Source: G942493375 sp942493375 (lineage in GTDB: Bacteria > Armatimonadota > UBA5829). Taken from it: 64,000 nucleotides of DNA. A program made the position numbers and the translations under genes. The stretch lies in contig OW818698.1 in NCBI GenBank assembly GCA_942493375.1, positions 2,046,001-2,110,000 on the forward strand, in the 5' to 3' direction. Shown here piece by piece: positions 17,616 to 27,432 of this stretch (position 1 is its first letter; each line of letters opens with the position of its first letter). The notes beneath the pieces are model-generated. The model did no database searches, was not told the DNA's origin, and saw nothing but the letters and a program-made list of their open reading frames with translations.

Positions 17616-19748
17616 ATGCGAAATTGTTTAATTACTTTAGTTATCTGTCTCTTTGCGTTGATTCCCTGCAAATGCATTGCTGCAACGCTTTTTGCAGATG
17701 ATTTCCAATATACCGACTCCCAGGCAGCACAGAAAACCTGGGTGCCCTCAGAAGGGGCCATAGCTCCCCGCCCCTCACTGTCTCAGGGCAAGAAATGCCT
17801 GATACTGAAGTCCTGGTTTACATCACAAACCACCTCTGCCGCCTGGGATAGAAAAGTCCAGCTCGATCTATCTGATGCTGCATATTTCAGTTTTCTGCTG
17901 AAAGTCGGAAGTGATTCTATCAACCGCAAAGTAACTCTCAGCTTCAGGAGTGGTGCTGAGGGAGGTTGGTATCTGTGCGAACCGGCACGTATTTCTCCGC
18001 TTGCTAAAACTGGTTGGCAGAAGATATTTCTGCTCAAGAGTCGATGCGGCAGCGTGGGCACCGGTGTTAACTGGAGCGACATCCGCGGCATACGGTTTAC
18101 AATCGAAAGTACCAAGGTGCGAAACGCGTCAGATCAAATAGCTGACTTGCGGATTGAGAAAGTGAATGGTAATGAAAACCTGCTGGCAAACAGCAGCTTT
18201 GAAGTCTGCACTATCGAGAAACTCCCGGACCACTGGGGACCTGGTTACTGGGGAATGTCAGTTCCCAAGTGGACACTGGACATGGCGTCCTGGCGAAAGC
18301 ATTGGGGAGTTGATAATTCTGTCAGGCATTCCGGGAAACGCTCCCTGCGAATAGTCAGCACCGGCAATGATGCAGCCGGCCAGCAGGCATGGGCCTCCTG
18401 GCGTGATGTAGAAATAGGAAAACCATATACACTCTCCGCATGGCTCAAGAGCGATAAACCCGATATGCCCGTTATAATGTTGGGGCAAACAGTCAAAGTT
18501 AGCACTAAATGGGCACGGTATTCATCTACTGAAACACAGTCTTATTCTCCCGCTATCGCATATCTGAAGCCTGCATCAGAGGGAACTCTCTGGATTGACG
18601 ATGTTCAGTTTGAAAAAGGAAGCACAGCTACCGAATATGCACCGTCAATGTTTGACAACACTCTGACCGGCGAAGCTGTCCATAGAAATACGCGGGACCT
18701 GCCTGCGCTAAAGATAACCCCAGGCGGAACAACGGCATCTACAGCATCAATAGATGACCACCGGAGATTCATGCTTAACGGTACACCATTTATCCCATTC
18801 GCTCCTGTTTGCGAAAGTCTGCCAACACCTGAAATGCTCAAGGATATTGCAGAAGCCGGTTTCAATTCTGTTTGCATTATAATCTATAACAATCAAAGCG
18901 TAGATGGATTGCAGAAATTCTTCGACAGTGCCAATGCTGTCGGGTTAATGGTCATTCCAGGTATGGCCCGAGGGGTCACTCTGGACACTCTTAAGCAGTT
19001 CATAATCGCCCTCCGGGAACACCCGGCACTGGCAGCGTGGTTTGTGTATGATGAGCCCATGGCGGATGATCCTATGCCCAAACCTGCCTATGATCTCGCT
19101 AAAGGACTAGACCCGAAGCATCCGGCCTTCATCAACTACCAACCGGACTGGTACATCCCCTCAGTTCTTACTGACAACGATATCGCCTGCCTGGATTACT
19201 ACCCATTGCCGGGCAGACCGCCCTCGGTAATGGCTGACTGTGCAGACAGGCTTGAGCGTGTTGCAACACCCGCAGGCAAGCCCAGCTGGATAGCTATTCA
19301 GGACTGCGGTTACGCTTATTGGATTTCCCGCGAACCAACCGCCCCGGAAGAAGAGTGCATGGTCTATCTGTCCATCGTTCATGGCATGAAAGGTTTCCTG
19401 TTCTTTGCAGCAAAACCTCTGAGCGTTGAGTTGTGGAAAGAAATGAAACAACTCGCCTATGAAGTCAAAACTCTCTCACCGATCCTGTATTCCACAGAAT
19501 CAGCACCCTCAGTCTCATCACCGCAGGATTCGATCCATCTGACTGTAAAGCAATACCAGAACGACCTGTATATAATCGCAGTAAATGACTTAGCAACACC
19601 TGTAAACGCCTCCCTGACACTTCCCGAAGGTTTCACTGGCAAACTGACACTACTATTCGAAAACAGATCACTAAACCTCAAAAACGGAAAGATCACCGAC
19701 AAATTCGAAGGCTACCAGCGCCACGTCTACAGACTTCAAAAGGGATAA
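17616..19748 (+). CDS. Secreted CBM + TIM-barrel-like putative glycoside hydrolase
   Basis: A 710-residue secreted protein. Residues 1-22 are a signal peptide (LVICLFALIPCKCIA). Residues about 25-180 look like a beta-sandwich (jelly-roll) module. Residues about 185-345 form a CBM4/9-type module (LLANSSFEVCTIEKLPDHWG). After a linker, residues about 380-640 form a TIM-barrel-like domain (FMLNGTPFIPFAPVCES, WFVYDEPMAD) with Glu in the DEP motif at the position often used by clan-A catalytic acids. A short beta-domain closes the chain. The start is the ATG at 17616, with GAGGG at 17603-17607. The substrate is unknown; the protein belongs with the surrounding glycan cluster. Confidence 0.7.
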   Translation: MRNCLITLVICLFALIPCKCIAATLFADDFQYTDSQAAQKTWVPSEGAIAPRPSLSQGKKCLILKSWFTSQTTSAAWDRKVQLDLSDAAYFSFLLKVGSDSINRKVTLSFRSGAEGGWYLCEPARISPLAKTGWQKIFLLKSRCGSVGTGVNWSDIRGIRFTIESTKVRNASDQIADLRIEKVNGNENLLANSSFEVCTIEKLPDHWGPGYWGMSVPKWTLDMASWRKHWGVDNSVRHSGKRSLRIVSTGNDAAGQQAWASWRDVEIGKPYTLSAWLKSDKPDMPVIMLGQTVKVSTKWARYSSTETQSYSPAIAYLKPASEGTLWIDDVQFEKGSTATEYAPSMFDNTLTGEAVHRNTRDLPALKITPGGTTASTASIDDHRRFMLNGTPFIPFAPVCESLPTPEMLKDIAEAGFNSVCIIIYNNQSVDGLQKFFDSANAVGLMVIPGMARGVTLDTLKQFIIALREHPALAAWFVYDEPMADDPMPKPAYDLAKGLDPKHPAFINYQPDWYIPSVLTDNDIACLDYYPLPGRPPSVMADCADRLERVATPAGKPSWIAIQDCGYAYWISREPTAPEEECMVYLSIVHGMKGFLFFAAKPLSVELWKEMKQLAYEVKTLSPILYSTESAPSVSSPQDSIHLTVKQYQNDLYIIAVNDLATPVNASLTLPEGFTGKLTLLFENRSLNLKNGKITDKFEGYQRHVYRLQKG

Positions 19749-19855
19749 GTAGTAGGCGCAAAAAAAACATTAAATTTTCTCAACCATTTACCGACAGTAA
19801 GGTTTGCCATGTGTCTGTTATAATAATGGGGATTAGTTCATGAAGGAGAGCAATA

Positions 19856-20488
19856 GTGCAAGAATATAATGAACACACCATAAGAAATGTCATTCAAAAA
19901 TTGATTCAGGGAGAACTAATACATGACGAGGAAATACTTTGGACCGGGCGGCCGGATCCTTCTGTCATATTTTCAAAAGCAGACTGTTTTCTGGTTCCAT
20001 TCACTGTCGTCTTGACTGTTGCAATAGTTGCGCTTTTTCTATATGTTGAAAACAATTTTCATACTGGAGTAAGTACCACAACCGACACACCAACGTTTTT
20101 CTACATACCTTTCATGATTTCTGTTCTTTATCTTGCATTCGGCCGGTTTATCTACAAGAATTGGAAGAAGAAGCATACATTTTATGCAATTACAAATAAG
20201 CGTGCATTTATACTCCACGATAACAACAACGGAAAAACAAAAGAACTAAAAATAGAAACACTTCAGACAATGAGCAAAGTTATAAATTCAGATGGCCATG
20301 GAAATATATATTTCGGAGAAAATCCAGGAATGTATGTATGGTTTGATAATACAGGCTTAGAAATTTTGGATAAGAATAGAGATAGATATATATCTATGTT
20401 TGTCTTTTATGATATTAGGAACGCTGCAGCAGTATATGGATTAGTAACCAGGCTTGTGCAAGAAGGAAACCAAACTACTTTGAGATAA
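19856..20488 (+). CDS. PH-like-domain membrane protein (copy 1 of 3)
   Basis: A 210-residue protein with an N-terminal signature EEILWTGRPDPSVIFSK, two membrane helices (about residues 48-70 and 85-105), a basic KNWKKKH turn, then YAITNKRAFIL and a cytoplasmic beta-rich domain with SDGHGNIYFGE. The 'EExxWxGxPxP' entry, helix pair and 'TNKR' strand are the layout of bacterial PH-like (bPH/YdbT-type) membrane proteins, whose role is unclear. It starts at the GTG at 19856 behind AAGGAGAG. Two paralogues follow in tandem with similar spacers. The three genes are A+T-richer than the flanking glycan genes. Confidence 0.6.
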   Translation: MQEYNEHTIRNVIQKLIQGELIHDEEILWTGRPDPSVIFSKADCFLVPFTVVLTVAIVALFLYVENNFHTGVSTTTDTPTFFYIPFMISVLYLAFGRFIYKNWKKKHTFYAITNKRAFILHDNNNGKTKELKIETLQTMSKVINSDGHGNIYFGENPGMYVWFDNTGLEILDKNRDRYISMFVFYDIRNAAAVYGLVTRLVQEGNQTTLR

Positions 20489-20581
20489 GCCTGTTTTTTA
20501 ACGCGCATTTTTCATAACAAACAGTATGGTTTGGCATGAATCTACCATAACAATGACATACATTCAGAAAGGAGAGCAATA

Positions 20582-21211
20582 GTGCAGGAATATAATGAAC
20601 ACACCATACGGAATGTCATTCATAAATTGCTTCAAGGAGAGCTAATACGTGATGAGGAAATACTCTGGACCGGGCAGCCGGATCCGTCTGTTATCTTTTC
20701 AAAAGCGGACTATTTTCTGGTTCCGTTCACTGTCGTCTTGACTGCTATAGTAATTGTACCTTTTTTATTCGTTGGAAATAATGCTAGTAATGGAGCAAAC
20801 GCTACAAATGAAATACCAATGTTTTACTACATATTTTTAATTATGTCTGTTCTTGATATTACAATCGGACGGTTTATCCGCAAGAACAGGAAGAAGAAGC
20901 ATACATTTTATGCAATTACGAATAAGCGTGCATTTATACTCTACGATAACATAATTGGAAAAACAAAAGAGCTTAGAATAGATACACTTCATGTAATGAG
21001 TAGAAATATTAGATCAGATGGCCATGGGACTATATATTTCGGAGAAGACCCGGGAATGTACGAATGGTTTGAAAATTCAGGTATGGAACAATTGTGTAAA
21101 TATAGATATGGATATATATCCCCATTTGCCTTTTTTGACATTAGAAATGCTGCGGCTGTATATGGATTAGTAACAAGGCTTATTCAAGAGAGAAATAATA
21201 ATGCTCTATGA
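20582..21211 (+). CDS. PH-like-domain membrane protein (copy 2 of 3)
   Basis: A 209-residue protein, very close to copy 1: MQEYNEHTIRNVI start, EEILWTGQPDPSVIFSKAD, two membrane helices, YAITNKRAFIL, SDGHGTIYFGE. The GTG start and its AAAGGAGAGCAAT context are also shared. The last third has diverged most, notably in the loop after GMYEWFENSG. A recent tandem duplication is the simplest explanation. The function is not known. Confidence 0.6.
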   Translation: MQEYNEHTIRNVIHKLLQGELIRDEEILWTGQPDPSVIFSKADYFLVPFTVVLTAIVIVPFLFVGNNASNGANATNEIPMFYYIFLIMSVLDITIGRFIRKNRKKKHTFYAITNKRAFILYDNIIGKTKELRIDTLHVMSRNIRSDGHGTIYFGEDPGMYEWFENSGMEQLCKYRYGYISPFAFFDIRNAAAVYGLVTRLIQERNNNAL

Positions 21212-21314
21212 TAGTGTTTTAATAACCTACAAATTATCCATCAAGCTTCGCTGTTACCCCATCAGTAAGTAAAAGCTGACTGTGTAAATGAGATAATCCT
21301 ATATAAAGGATATT

Positions 21315-21953
21315 ATGGAATTGAATAGACCAATGAATGAACTTCAGAATATCATCAGTAAACGTCTTCAGAATGTATTCATACCTGGAGAAGAAATAAT
21401 ATGGGCAGGACAGCCAGATCCAACAGTTATATTCTCAAGAAAGGATTCATTTATTGTACCCTACAGTTTAATTTTTAATGGTATTATGTTCCACGGAATA
21501 TCGCGATTCATAACTCACATGTTGTCGATTAAATTGGGTCCTACCGATGTTTTTTATAATGCAGTTATGATTCCTGCTCTTCTTGTTTTTACCCTTATGA
21601 CTACCGTTGCTTTATACCTGCTATTTGGGCGCTTTATATATAAGAAATGGAAAAAGGAGCATACAATACATATTATTACAAACAGACGATTATTGAATTT
21701 CTTTGACTATAAAAAAGGTAATTTAGATGGCATTGCACTTGAGGATGTTGAGAAAGTCAGCAAAGAGGTCTCTTCTGACGGTCATGGAACTATTATTTTT
21801 GGTGATGTAAAAAAAAGAGCGATGCGATATGACAATACAGGACTGGATTTTGCTAACGATTTATATTACAAACCTGCATTTGCTTTCTATGATATTAAAA
21901 ATGTTAACCAAGTATATAAAATAATCAACGAGCTTCTATACCAAAGAGGCTAA
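21315..21953 (+). CDS. PH-like-domain membrane protein (copy 3 of 3)
   Basis: A 212-residue, more distant member of the triplicate. The signature EEIIWAGQPDPTVIFSRKD and the HIITNRRLLNFFD strand are recognisable, and SDGHGTIIFGDV is kept. The membrane region is longer (about residues 50-105, with a helical break). It begins with ATG behind AAAGGA rather than GTG. The order of divergence (1 and 2 close, 3 far) suggests an old duplication followed by a recent one. Confidence 0.58.
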   Translation: MELNRPMNELQNIISKRLQNVFIPGEEIIWAGQPDPTVIFSRKDSFIVPYSLIFNGIMFHGISRFITHMLSIKLGPTDVFYNAVMIPALLVFTLMTTVALYLLFGRFIYKKWKKEHTIHIITNRRLLNFFDYKKGNLDGIALEDVEKVSKEVSSDGHGTIIFGDVKKRAMRYDNTGLDFANDLYYKPAFAFYDIKNVNQVYKIINELLYQRG

Positions 21954-22031
21954 AAGCTAAGTTAATAGATATACCCGAAACCGCCGAAACCGGGACTGCC
22001 ACCTTTTCCTTCTCCAAGTCTCCCCCTCCAC

Positions 22032-22095
22032 TCCGCGTCCTCCGCGTCTCCGCACGCCACATTCCTTCCGTGTATTCAGTGTATTCCGTCGTTAA
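22032..22095. repeat. Two 9-base-periodic repeats before GH127
   Basis: TCCGCGTCC-TCCGCGTCT-CCGC at 22032-22053 is followed by TTCCGTGTA-TTCAGTGTA-TTCCGTCGT-TAA at 22066-22095. These are two different trimeric families side by side. The second is the same as 8844-8870 and 33136-33162. Just before them, 21975-22000 has a GAAACCGCCGAAACCGGGAC string that resembles the core of the hairpin array at 60.8 kb. Confidence 0.75.
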
Positions 22096-22168
22096 ATAAT
22101 CCCAAAAACTGGACAGTTCCCCCCATTTGTGTTCAAATATATGTAAAGTACCCACAGGAGTTCCCTCC

Positions 22169-24031
22169 ATGAAGTATCTCTTGCCCTTTCTCTTTTTATT
22201 TCTATTGTCTATTCCTGTTTCCGCTTCCACCCGTAAATCACCAGACTTTCTGTCAGTCAAAATCGAAGATGCTTTCTGGTCGCCTAAGCAGAGCATCTAC
22301 AGGCACAATTCCATCCCGAATTCCTGGCAGTATGTAACGAAAGAGATCGAGGACAATGAGATCGCTGCCGGTTGGCGCAATGAGACCAGGGGCAACGATA
22401 CTCCCTGGAACCAGGCAAACCTGCATAAAGTAATGGAAACCGTAGCGTACAGCCTCGGGCAGGAGGACGATCCCGAGCTAGCTAAGAAAGCCGATCACAT
22501 AATCTCAGCCATAGCAGCAGCCCAGCAGCCTAATGGGTATGTAAATGCACTTATAACCGTCCGCAAGATGACTCCATGGGAAAACCTGGACGGTCAGCAC
22601 GATGGCTATGTTGCTGGTCACATGATCGAAGCCGCAGTCGCTTACTACGAATGCACTGGTAAACGGGCTTTCCTGGACGATGCCTGCAAGATGGCCGATC
22701 ACATATACCAGTATTTCATCATCGAAAAACACCCGGGCTACTGCGGACACGCTGAACTGGAACTTGCCTTGGTCAGGCTATACAAGATCACCGGTCAGAA
22801 AAAGTATCTCGAGCTTGCAAAGGACTGGATAGAGCGCAGGGGTGGTGAATGGACACGTTCCCGGCCTTATGACAGGACATATTTCATGGATCAGCAACCG
22901 ATTTCGCAGATGCAGGAAGTAACCGGCCACGCTGTCCGTTCGATGTTCTACCTGACAGGTGTTGCCGGAGTCGCTGCTGAAACAAACGACAAAATCCTTA
23001 CATCCGCAGCCAGAAGACTCTGGACAGACACCATTTCGCGAAAAATGTATATCACCGGTGGAGTAGGTTCCCTGGACAAAGATGAAGCCTTCGGTCCTGC
23101 ATACGACCTGCCGAACAACAGCTACTGTGAGTCCTGCGCAGCCTGCGGACTCATTTACTTTGCACACAACATGTTCCTGCTGGACGGCAAATCAGAGAGT
23201 ATAGATGTCCTGGAGCGTTCCCTTTACAACAACCTCCTGCACGCAATATCCATCGATGGTAAAACAACCTACTACAAAAATCCATTGTCAGACAAAGAGA
23301 ACCCCAGAAACAACTGCTGGGTCTGCTGCCCTCCGTGCATTTCCCGAACACTTCTAGGCATACAGAGATACATATATGCATACTCAGACAGCGCCATATA
23401 CGTCAATCTCTACATAGGCAGCACCGCGGCAATCAACCTCAAATCAGGACCAGTCGAACTCTCCCAGCAGTCCAACTATCCACAGGATGGCAGGGTCAAT
23501 ATCAAGTTCAACAATCTCAAATCCAACAAATTCGAATTAAAACTCAGAATCCCAGGCTGGTGCCGGAACTGGTCAGTCTCTCTTAACAACAAAACCATCT
23601 CAAAGCCAAAGCTTACCGATGGTTATCTCTGCCTGAACCGCAAATGGTCAACCAGCGACACCATAACCTTTGATATGTCCATGCCCATCGAACGAATAGA
23701 AGCCAACCCAAAGGTTAAACAGGACAACGGAATGGTAACCATCACCCGGGGGCCTGTAGTATACGGACTTGAAGGCATAGATAATTCCGGTAACATAGAC
23801 TCAACCCTTGCAGCAAAGCAAGAGTTCAAATCCGAATACCGGGCTGACATGCTTGGAGGAATCACCGCCGTCACTGCAACCGACAACAACGGCAAAACAC
23901 TGACCGCCATCCCATTCTATGCAATGGCCAACCGCGAACTCAGTTCTCAATCGATCTGGATCAAGCAGGACGGCAAATCCGAAAACCCGATCGGATGGGA
24001 TGCACTCCTATACAGGCACTATAATCCATGA
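22169..24031 (+). CDS. Secreted glycoside hydrolase family 127 protein (beta-L-arabinofuranosidase type)
   Basis: A 620-residue secreted enzyme with a signal peptide over residues 1-19 (LPFLFLFLLSIPVSAS). The (alpha/alpha)6-barrel typical of GH127 (formerly DUF1680) follows, then C-terminal beta-sandwiches. The zinc-site residues known for the family are visible: E321-S-C323 and the adjacent pair C386-C387 in CWVCCPPC. One cysteine of that pair is the nucleophile in characterised members. The upstream Glu in GSLDKDEAFG is the likely acid/base. The reaction is release of terminal beta-L-arabinofuranose from arabino-oligosaccharides or glycoproteins. It starts at the ATG at 22169 behind CAGGAG and overlaps the next gene by 4 bases. 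Confidence 0.88.
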   Translation: MKYLLPFLFLFLLSIPVSASTRKSPDFLSVKIEDAFWSPKQSIYRHNSIPNSWQYVTKEIEDNEIAAGWRNETRGNDTPWNQANLHKVMETVAYSLGQEDDPELAKKADHIISAIAAAQQPNGYVNALITVRKMTPWENLDGQHDGYVAGHMIEAAVAYYECTGKRAFLDDACKMADHIYQYFIIEKHPGYCGHAELELALVRLYKITGQKKYLELAKDWIERRGGEWTRSRPYDRTYFMDQQPISQMQEVTGHAVRSMFYLTGVAGVAAETNDKILTSAARRLWTDTISRKMYITGGVGSLDKDEAFGPAYDLPNNSYCESCAACGLIYFAHNMFLLDGKSESIDVLERSLYNNLLHAISIDGKTTYYKNPLSDKENPRNNCWVCCPPCISRTLLGIQRYIYAYSDSAIYVNLYIGSTAAINLKSGPVELSQQSNYPQDGRVNIKFNNLKSNKFELKLRIPGWCRNWSVSLNNKTISKPKLTDGYLCLNRKWSTSDTITFDMSMPIERIEANPKVKQDNGMVTITRGPVVYGLEGIDNSGNIDSTLAAKQEFKSEYRADMLGGITAVTATDNNGKTLTAIPFYAMANRELSSQSIWIKQDGKSENPIGWDALLYRHYNP

Positions 24032-25116
24032 AATTCACTCTAGTAATCGTATTTATTCTAATAGCCAACACAGCACATGCAGCACCGCGTAAGATTGTCG
24101 GTGTACACAGCCTGCAAATAATCTCAAGGCTCACCGGTACACCATCTCTCAACAACACTAAAACGCCATACGACATCGGGGGCACCGACCTGGGGATTCC
24201 GATCAGATACAAGAACAAGACCTATTTCCTGTTTGGAGACACATTCAGCGGTGAGGACGTAGATACCGGAGGAAACTGGCGAAGAAACACGGTAGCCTGG
24301 AGCAGTGACACCAATCTCTCGGATGGCATCAAATTCGATGGTTTCGCAGTAGATAAAAAATCGCCTCAGGCCAAGCAGACATTCACCAGCAACATACCGC
24401 CCAATGTAGTTACAAACATTCCCACCGGAGGTATCACCATCAAAGACCGGATGTATGCCTGGTTTATGAACGTCACCCAGTGGGGTCCGAAAGGTGGAGA
24501 ATGGTATATCAGCCAGGCAGAACTTACAAAATGGAATGACAACACCACCGGGTTTGATCTCGTCAAAGCTTGCACATTCCCGGGAAACAGCAACTTCGGT
24601 ATGGTAGCTGCAAGGGAGGGAGTAGCTAAGGATCCTTACATCTACCTCTGGGGCACGCCCGCAGGTCGATTTGGAAATGGCGTAAAACTCGCCAGATTCC
24701 TGCCTTCGAAGATCGAAAACCTCAGCTCCTATCAATTCTACAAAGGCACAATCAAAGGAGTTCCGCAGTGGGAAAATAATGAGTCAGCTGGATCCTTCAT
24801 GATTGACGGACATGTCGGAGAAATGTCCGTCATATACAACCAGTATCTACACGCCTGGATTATGATGTATTTCAACCAGATAGACAACAAGATCGAAATC
24901 CGCCAGTCAGACACTCCCTGGGGTCCCTGGTCTACTCCAACCACAGTCATGACCCTGGCTCAAGGCCCAACAGGCACCTATGGCATCTACGCCCCCTACA
25001 TTCTCCCACAATGGGTAGAGGACAAAGGCAAAACAATCTACTTCACCCTGTCAGTCTGGGTGCCCTACGATGTCTACCTGGCAAAAGTAACCCTGGACAC
25101 AGAACCAACCAAATAA
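24028..25116 (+). CDS. Secreted DUF4185-domain protein
   Basis: A 362-residue exported protein with a signal peptide over residues 1-19 (FTLVIVFILIANTAHA). The single DUF4185 domain has the five-bladed-propeller-like pattern GGTDLGIPIRYKNKTYFLFGD and later blades (MYAWFMNVTQWGP, YLWGTPAGRFG, AWIMMYFNQ). The family resembles GH43/GH117-type propellers and is usually predicted to act on glycans. The ATG overlaps the GH127 stop (ATGA), so the two are co-translated. An arabinan-type substrate shared with GH127 is plausible but unproven. It is the last gene of the plus-strand run and converges on the methyltransferase gene with a single base between stops. Confidence 0.78.
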   Translation: MKFTLVIVFILIANTAHAAPRKIVGVHSLQIISRLTGTPSLNNTKTPYDIGGTDLGIPIRYKNKTYFLFGDTFSGEDVDTGGNWRRNTVAWSSDTNLSDGIKFDGFAVDKKSPQAKQTFTSNIPPNVVTNIPTGGITIKDRMYAWFMNVTQWGPKGGEWYISQAELTKWNDNTTGFDLVKACTFPGNSNFGMVAAREGVAKDPYIYLWGTPAGRFGNGVKLARFLPSKIENLSSYQFYKGTIKGVPQWENNESAGSFMIDGHVGEMSVIYNQYLHAWIMMYFNQIDNKIEIRQSDTPWGPWSTPTTVMTLAQGPTGTYGIYAPYILPQWVEDKGKTIYFTLSVWVPYDVYLAKVTLDTEPTK

Positions 25117-25117
25117 C

Positions 25118-26938
25118 CTATTGCGCTCTCCCAACCAGCCTCAATGTCTCCCCAACCAATGGCTCCAATATATCTATCCTGTTCCGCTGAGGAATAATAT
25201 AAAACCCGGTCACGTCTTTCGCCAGCTTACCCACAAGATCAATTACAATATCCATGGCGGCCTTCCGCTGGTCCTCAACGTTAGTATACTGGTCCATTTT
25301 CTGCCTTATGTTATCCGGAACCACAATCCCCGGGACTTCATTGTGCAGGAACTCAGCATTCCTGAGAGATAATAAGGGCAGCAGTCCCAGATATATCGGA
25401 ATATCCACATCCGATTCAACCATAGCATCTCGAAGCATGTAATAGCGTTCAACAGAAAACACCGGTTGGGTCATCACAAAATTCGCTCCGGCTTCAATCT
25501 TGCGTTTGAGTTTGGTTATCTGACCTGCAATTGACCTGACATTCGGATTAAGGGCAACCCCGATAGCCACCGGAGGCCTGTCCGTCCCCTGGTTCATTAT
25601 TGAATCATTAAACTCGGACACCAGGCGGACAAGTCCGACAGATGACACATCAAAGACTCCCGATGTGCTGGTATCTTCACACATCCTGACAGGATCACCG
25701 GTAATGCACAACAAAGACTCCAGTCCCAGGACATGCGCTCCCATCACTGTAGACTGTAAGGCAATCCGGTTCCTGTCCCTGCTGGTCATATGCAGGATTA
25801 TTTGAGTAGGCACATGGTGACGGATAATACCAGCCAGCGCCAGGTTATCTACCCTTATAGATGCCAGCGGATTGTCCGCCAGAGATATTGTACTGACCCC
25901 AAACTCTTCAGCCTGCTTCGCTGCAGCAATCACCTGCTCCATATTCACACCAGCCGGAGGATCAAGCTCCACAATCACAGGTCCAGGCAACTGGGGAGCT
26001 GTGCGAACTGGTTTTTCAGCCGAAACTTCACTCGTTTGGCTGATAGTTACAACTGCAGATTGTGTCTTCGATTCAAAATGTGCCGACAGCATCGATGCAA
26101 TCAGCCTTATAGTCTCAGGACCAATCCCACAGCATCCGCCCACCAATCTGGCCCCACGCCCAACCAGCTCCACAGATCTTTGGGCTATGTAGGAAGGACT
26201 GGATTTATAAAAGAGCCTGTGTTCCACCTGCTCAGGAAATCCAGCGTTGAGGAATGCAGAGGCAGGAACTCCCAGCTTTGAAATCGCTTTAACTGCCTCA
26301 GAGACCGATGCAAACCCATATCCGCAATTGGCGCCGACGACATTCGCTCCGGCTGACACGACCTGTTTTGCTGCCTCCGACGGAATCGTTCCATCCGCCA
26401 GTTTCGCACCTGCTCCAAACGCCATCTGAGCTACAATCGGCAGATCAGTAAGTGCCCGGGCACAGGCCACAGCCAGGCATATGTCCGAAATGTTAGTAAA
26501 ACTCTCAAACATCAACAGGTCAACACCTGAATCCAACAGTGCGCCAACCTGTTCTGCGAAGCACATAACCTGCTCTTCTTTGCCCAAAGGTTCGCCTTCC
26601 ACCTTTGGAAGTGGACCTACTGAACCTGCTACATATGCCTTGCTTCCCGCCGCTCTCTTCGCCAGGATTACACCGGATGTTATAACCTCGCGGATTTGCG
26701 AGTCCATCCCGCGCTTCCCCAGGCTGATGCGGTTTGCAGCGAAGGTGTTGGTCTCAATAACTCTGCTGCCGGCAGACACATAGTCTTCATGCAGCTTCAA
26801 GACTATATCCGGACACACGATATTGCATGACTCGATCCCTTTGGAGATATCCGCTCCCCGGGAGATCATTTCGGTGCCGATTGCACCATCACCCAGAAGT
26901 ACAGACTCCTTCAATTGGTCCAGAAATGTGGATATCAA
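25118..26938 (-). CDS. Bifunctional homocysteine S-methyltransferase / 5,10-methylenetetrahydrofolate reductase
   Basis: A 606-residue cytoplasmic fusion. Residues 1-300 form the zinc-dependent homocysteine methyltransferase barrel (LLGDGAIGTEMISRG, GANCGYG and the zinc cysteines GGCCGIGPE). Residues about 320-606 form the MTHFR barrel (ISLADNPLASIRVDN, LLCITGDPV, FVMTQPVFSVERYY). The fused enzyme supplies methyl groups for methionine synthesis; some members channel methyl-THF to a corrinoid partner. The TTG start overlaps the upstream stop (TTGA), with GAGGGG nine bases before it. It complements the cysteine/cystathionine genes at 48-56 kb. Confidence 0.9.
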   Translation of the reverse strand: MISTFLDQLKESVLLGDGAIGTEMISRGADISKGIESCNIVCPDIVLKLHEDYVSAGSRVIETNTFAANRISLGKRGMDSQIREVITSGVILAKRAAGSKAYVAGSVGPLPKVEGEPLGKEEQVMCFAEQVGALLDSGVDLLMFESFTNISDICLAVACARALTDLPIVAQMAFGAGAKLADGTIPSEAAKQVVSAGANVVGANCGYGFASVSEAVKAISKLGVPASAFLNAGFPEQVEHRLFYKSSPSYIAQRSVELVGRGARLVGGCCGIGPETIRLIASMLSAHFESKTQSAVVTISQTSEVSAEKPVRTAPQLPGPVIVELDPPAGVNMEQVIAAAKQAEEFGVSTISLADNPLASIRVDNLALAGIIRHHVPTQIILHMTSRDRNRIALQSTVMGAHVLGLESLLCITGDPVRMCEDTSTSGVFDVSSVGLVRLVSEFNDSIMNQGTDRPPVAIGVALNPNVRSIAGQITKLKRKIEAGANFVMTQPVFSVERYYMLRDAMVESDVDIPIYLGLLPLLSLRNAEFLHNEVPGIVVPDNIRQKMDQYTNVEDQRKAAMDIVIDLVGKLAKDVTGFYIIPQRNRIDILEPLVGETLRLVGRAQ

Positions 26939-27297
26939 CCCAGGCTTACCCCTCTTTGCAAGAGCTCATTCGTTTTATTTGTGGAACAAGCTTCGCAGCG
27001 ATACTGTGGATGTGGATCGTCGGTTCGATCGTAGTTAGCAGCCCGAATCAACCGATACCCGCGTGAGACATGCCCACAATCGCAGCAGGTTACTTCGTGC
27101 TTTACTTCCCAGGTAGGGAATTTCTGATTGGGACGGAAGATAAACCGGTCAACCCAAAAGAAGATCAACCCGCCAATAAAGTTGGCAACTACAGTGGAAT
27201 AGAGTCCCCCGAGGTTTGCCAGAAAGACAACACAGAGGGCGAGAATTGGTGTAGACATCTGCCAGCGCAGCAAGTAAAGAAGGTATTTGCGGTACAT
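26935..27297 (-). CDS. Small membrane protein with C-terminal zinc ribbon
   Basis: A 120-residue protein with two membrane helices (about residues 15-33 and 36-52: LALCVVFLANLGGL, VVANFIGGLIFFWVDRFIF), in a GtrA-like pattern. A cytoplasmic tail has two cysteine pairs (CCDCG and CEAC) likely to hold zinc. The ATG at 27297 follows GGAGGAG closely. It is translationally coupled to the methyltransferase/MTHFR gene. I do not know a function; a membrane anchor or regulator for the downstream enzyme is possible. Confidence 0.65.
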   Translation of the reverse strand: MYRKYLLYLLRWQMSTPILALCVVFLANLGGLYSTVVANFIGGLIFFWVDRFIFRPNQKFPTWEVKHEVTCCDCGHVSRGYRLIRAANYDRTDDPHPQYRCEACSTNKTNELLQRGVSLG

Positions 27298-27432
27298 TAA
27301 GCTCCTCCATCGTCCAACGCTACGAAAGTTGATTCTAAGCGGGCCTCATACTCTGAAGGAGAGAGCAGCGGAAAAGCACCTTGCCAGTGCCCATTATACC
27401 AAAATAGGAGTTAAATATTCAATGTTAGACCA

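Noticed and set aside
5673..25116. Bacteroidetes-type polysaccharide utilisation locus
   Set aside because: No SusC or SusD homologue and no hybrid regulator is present among the glycan genes.
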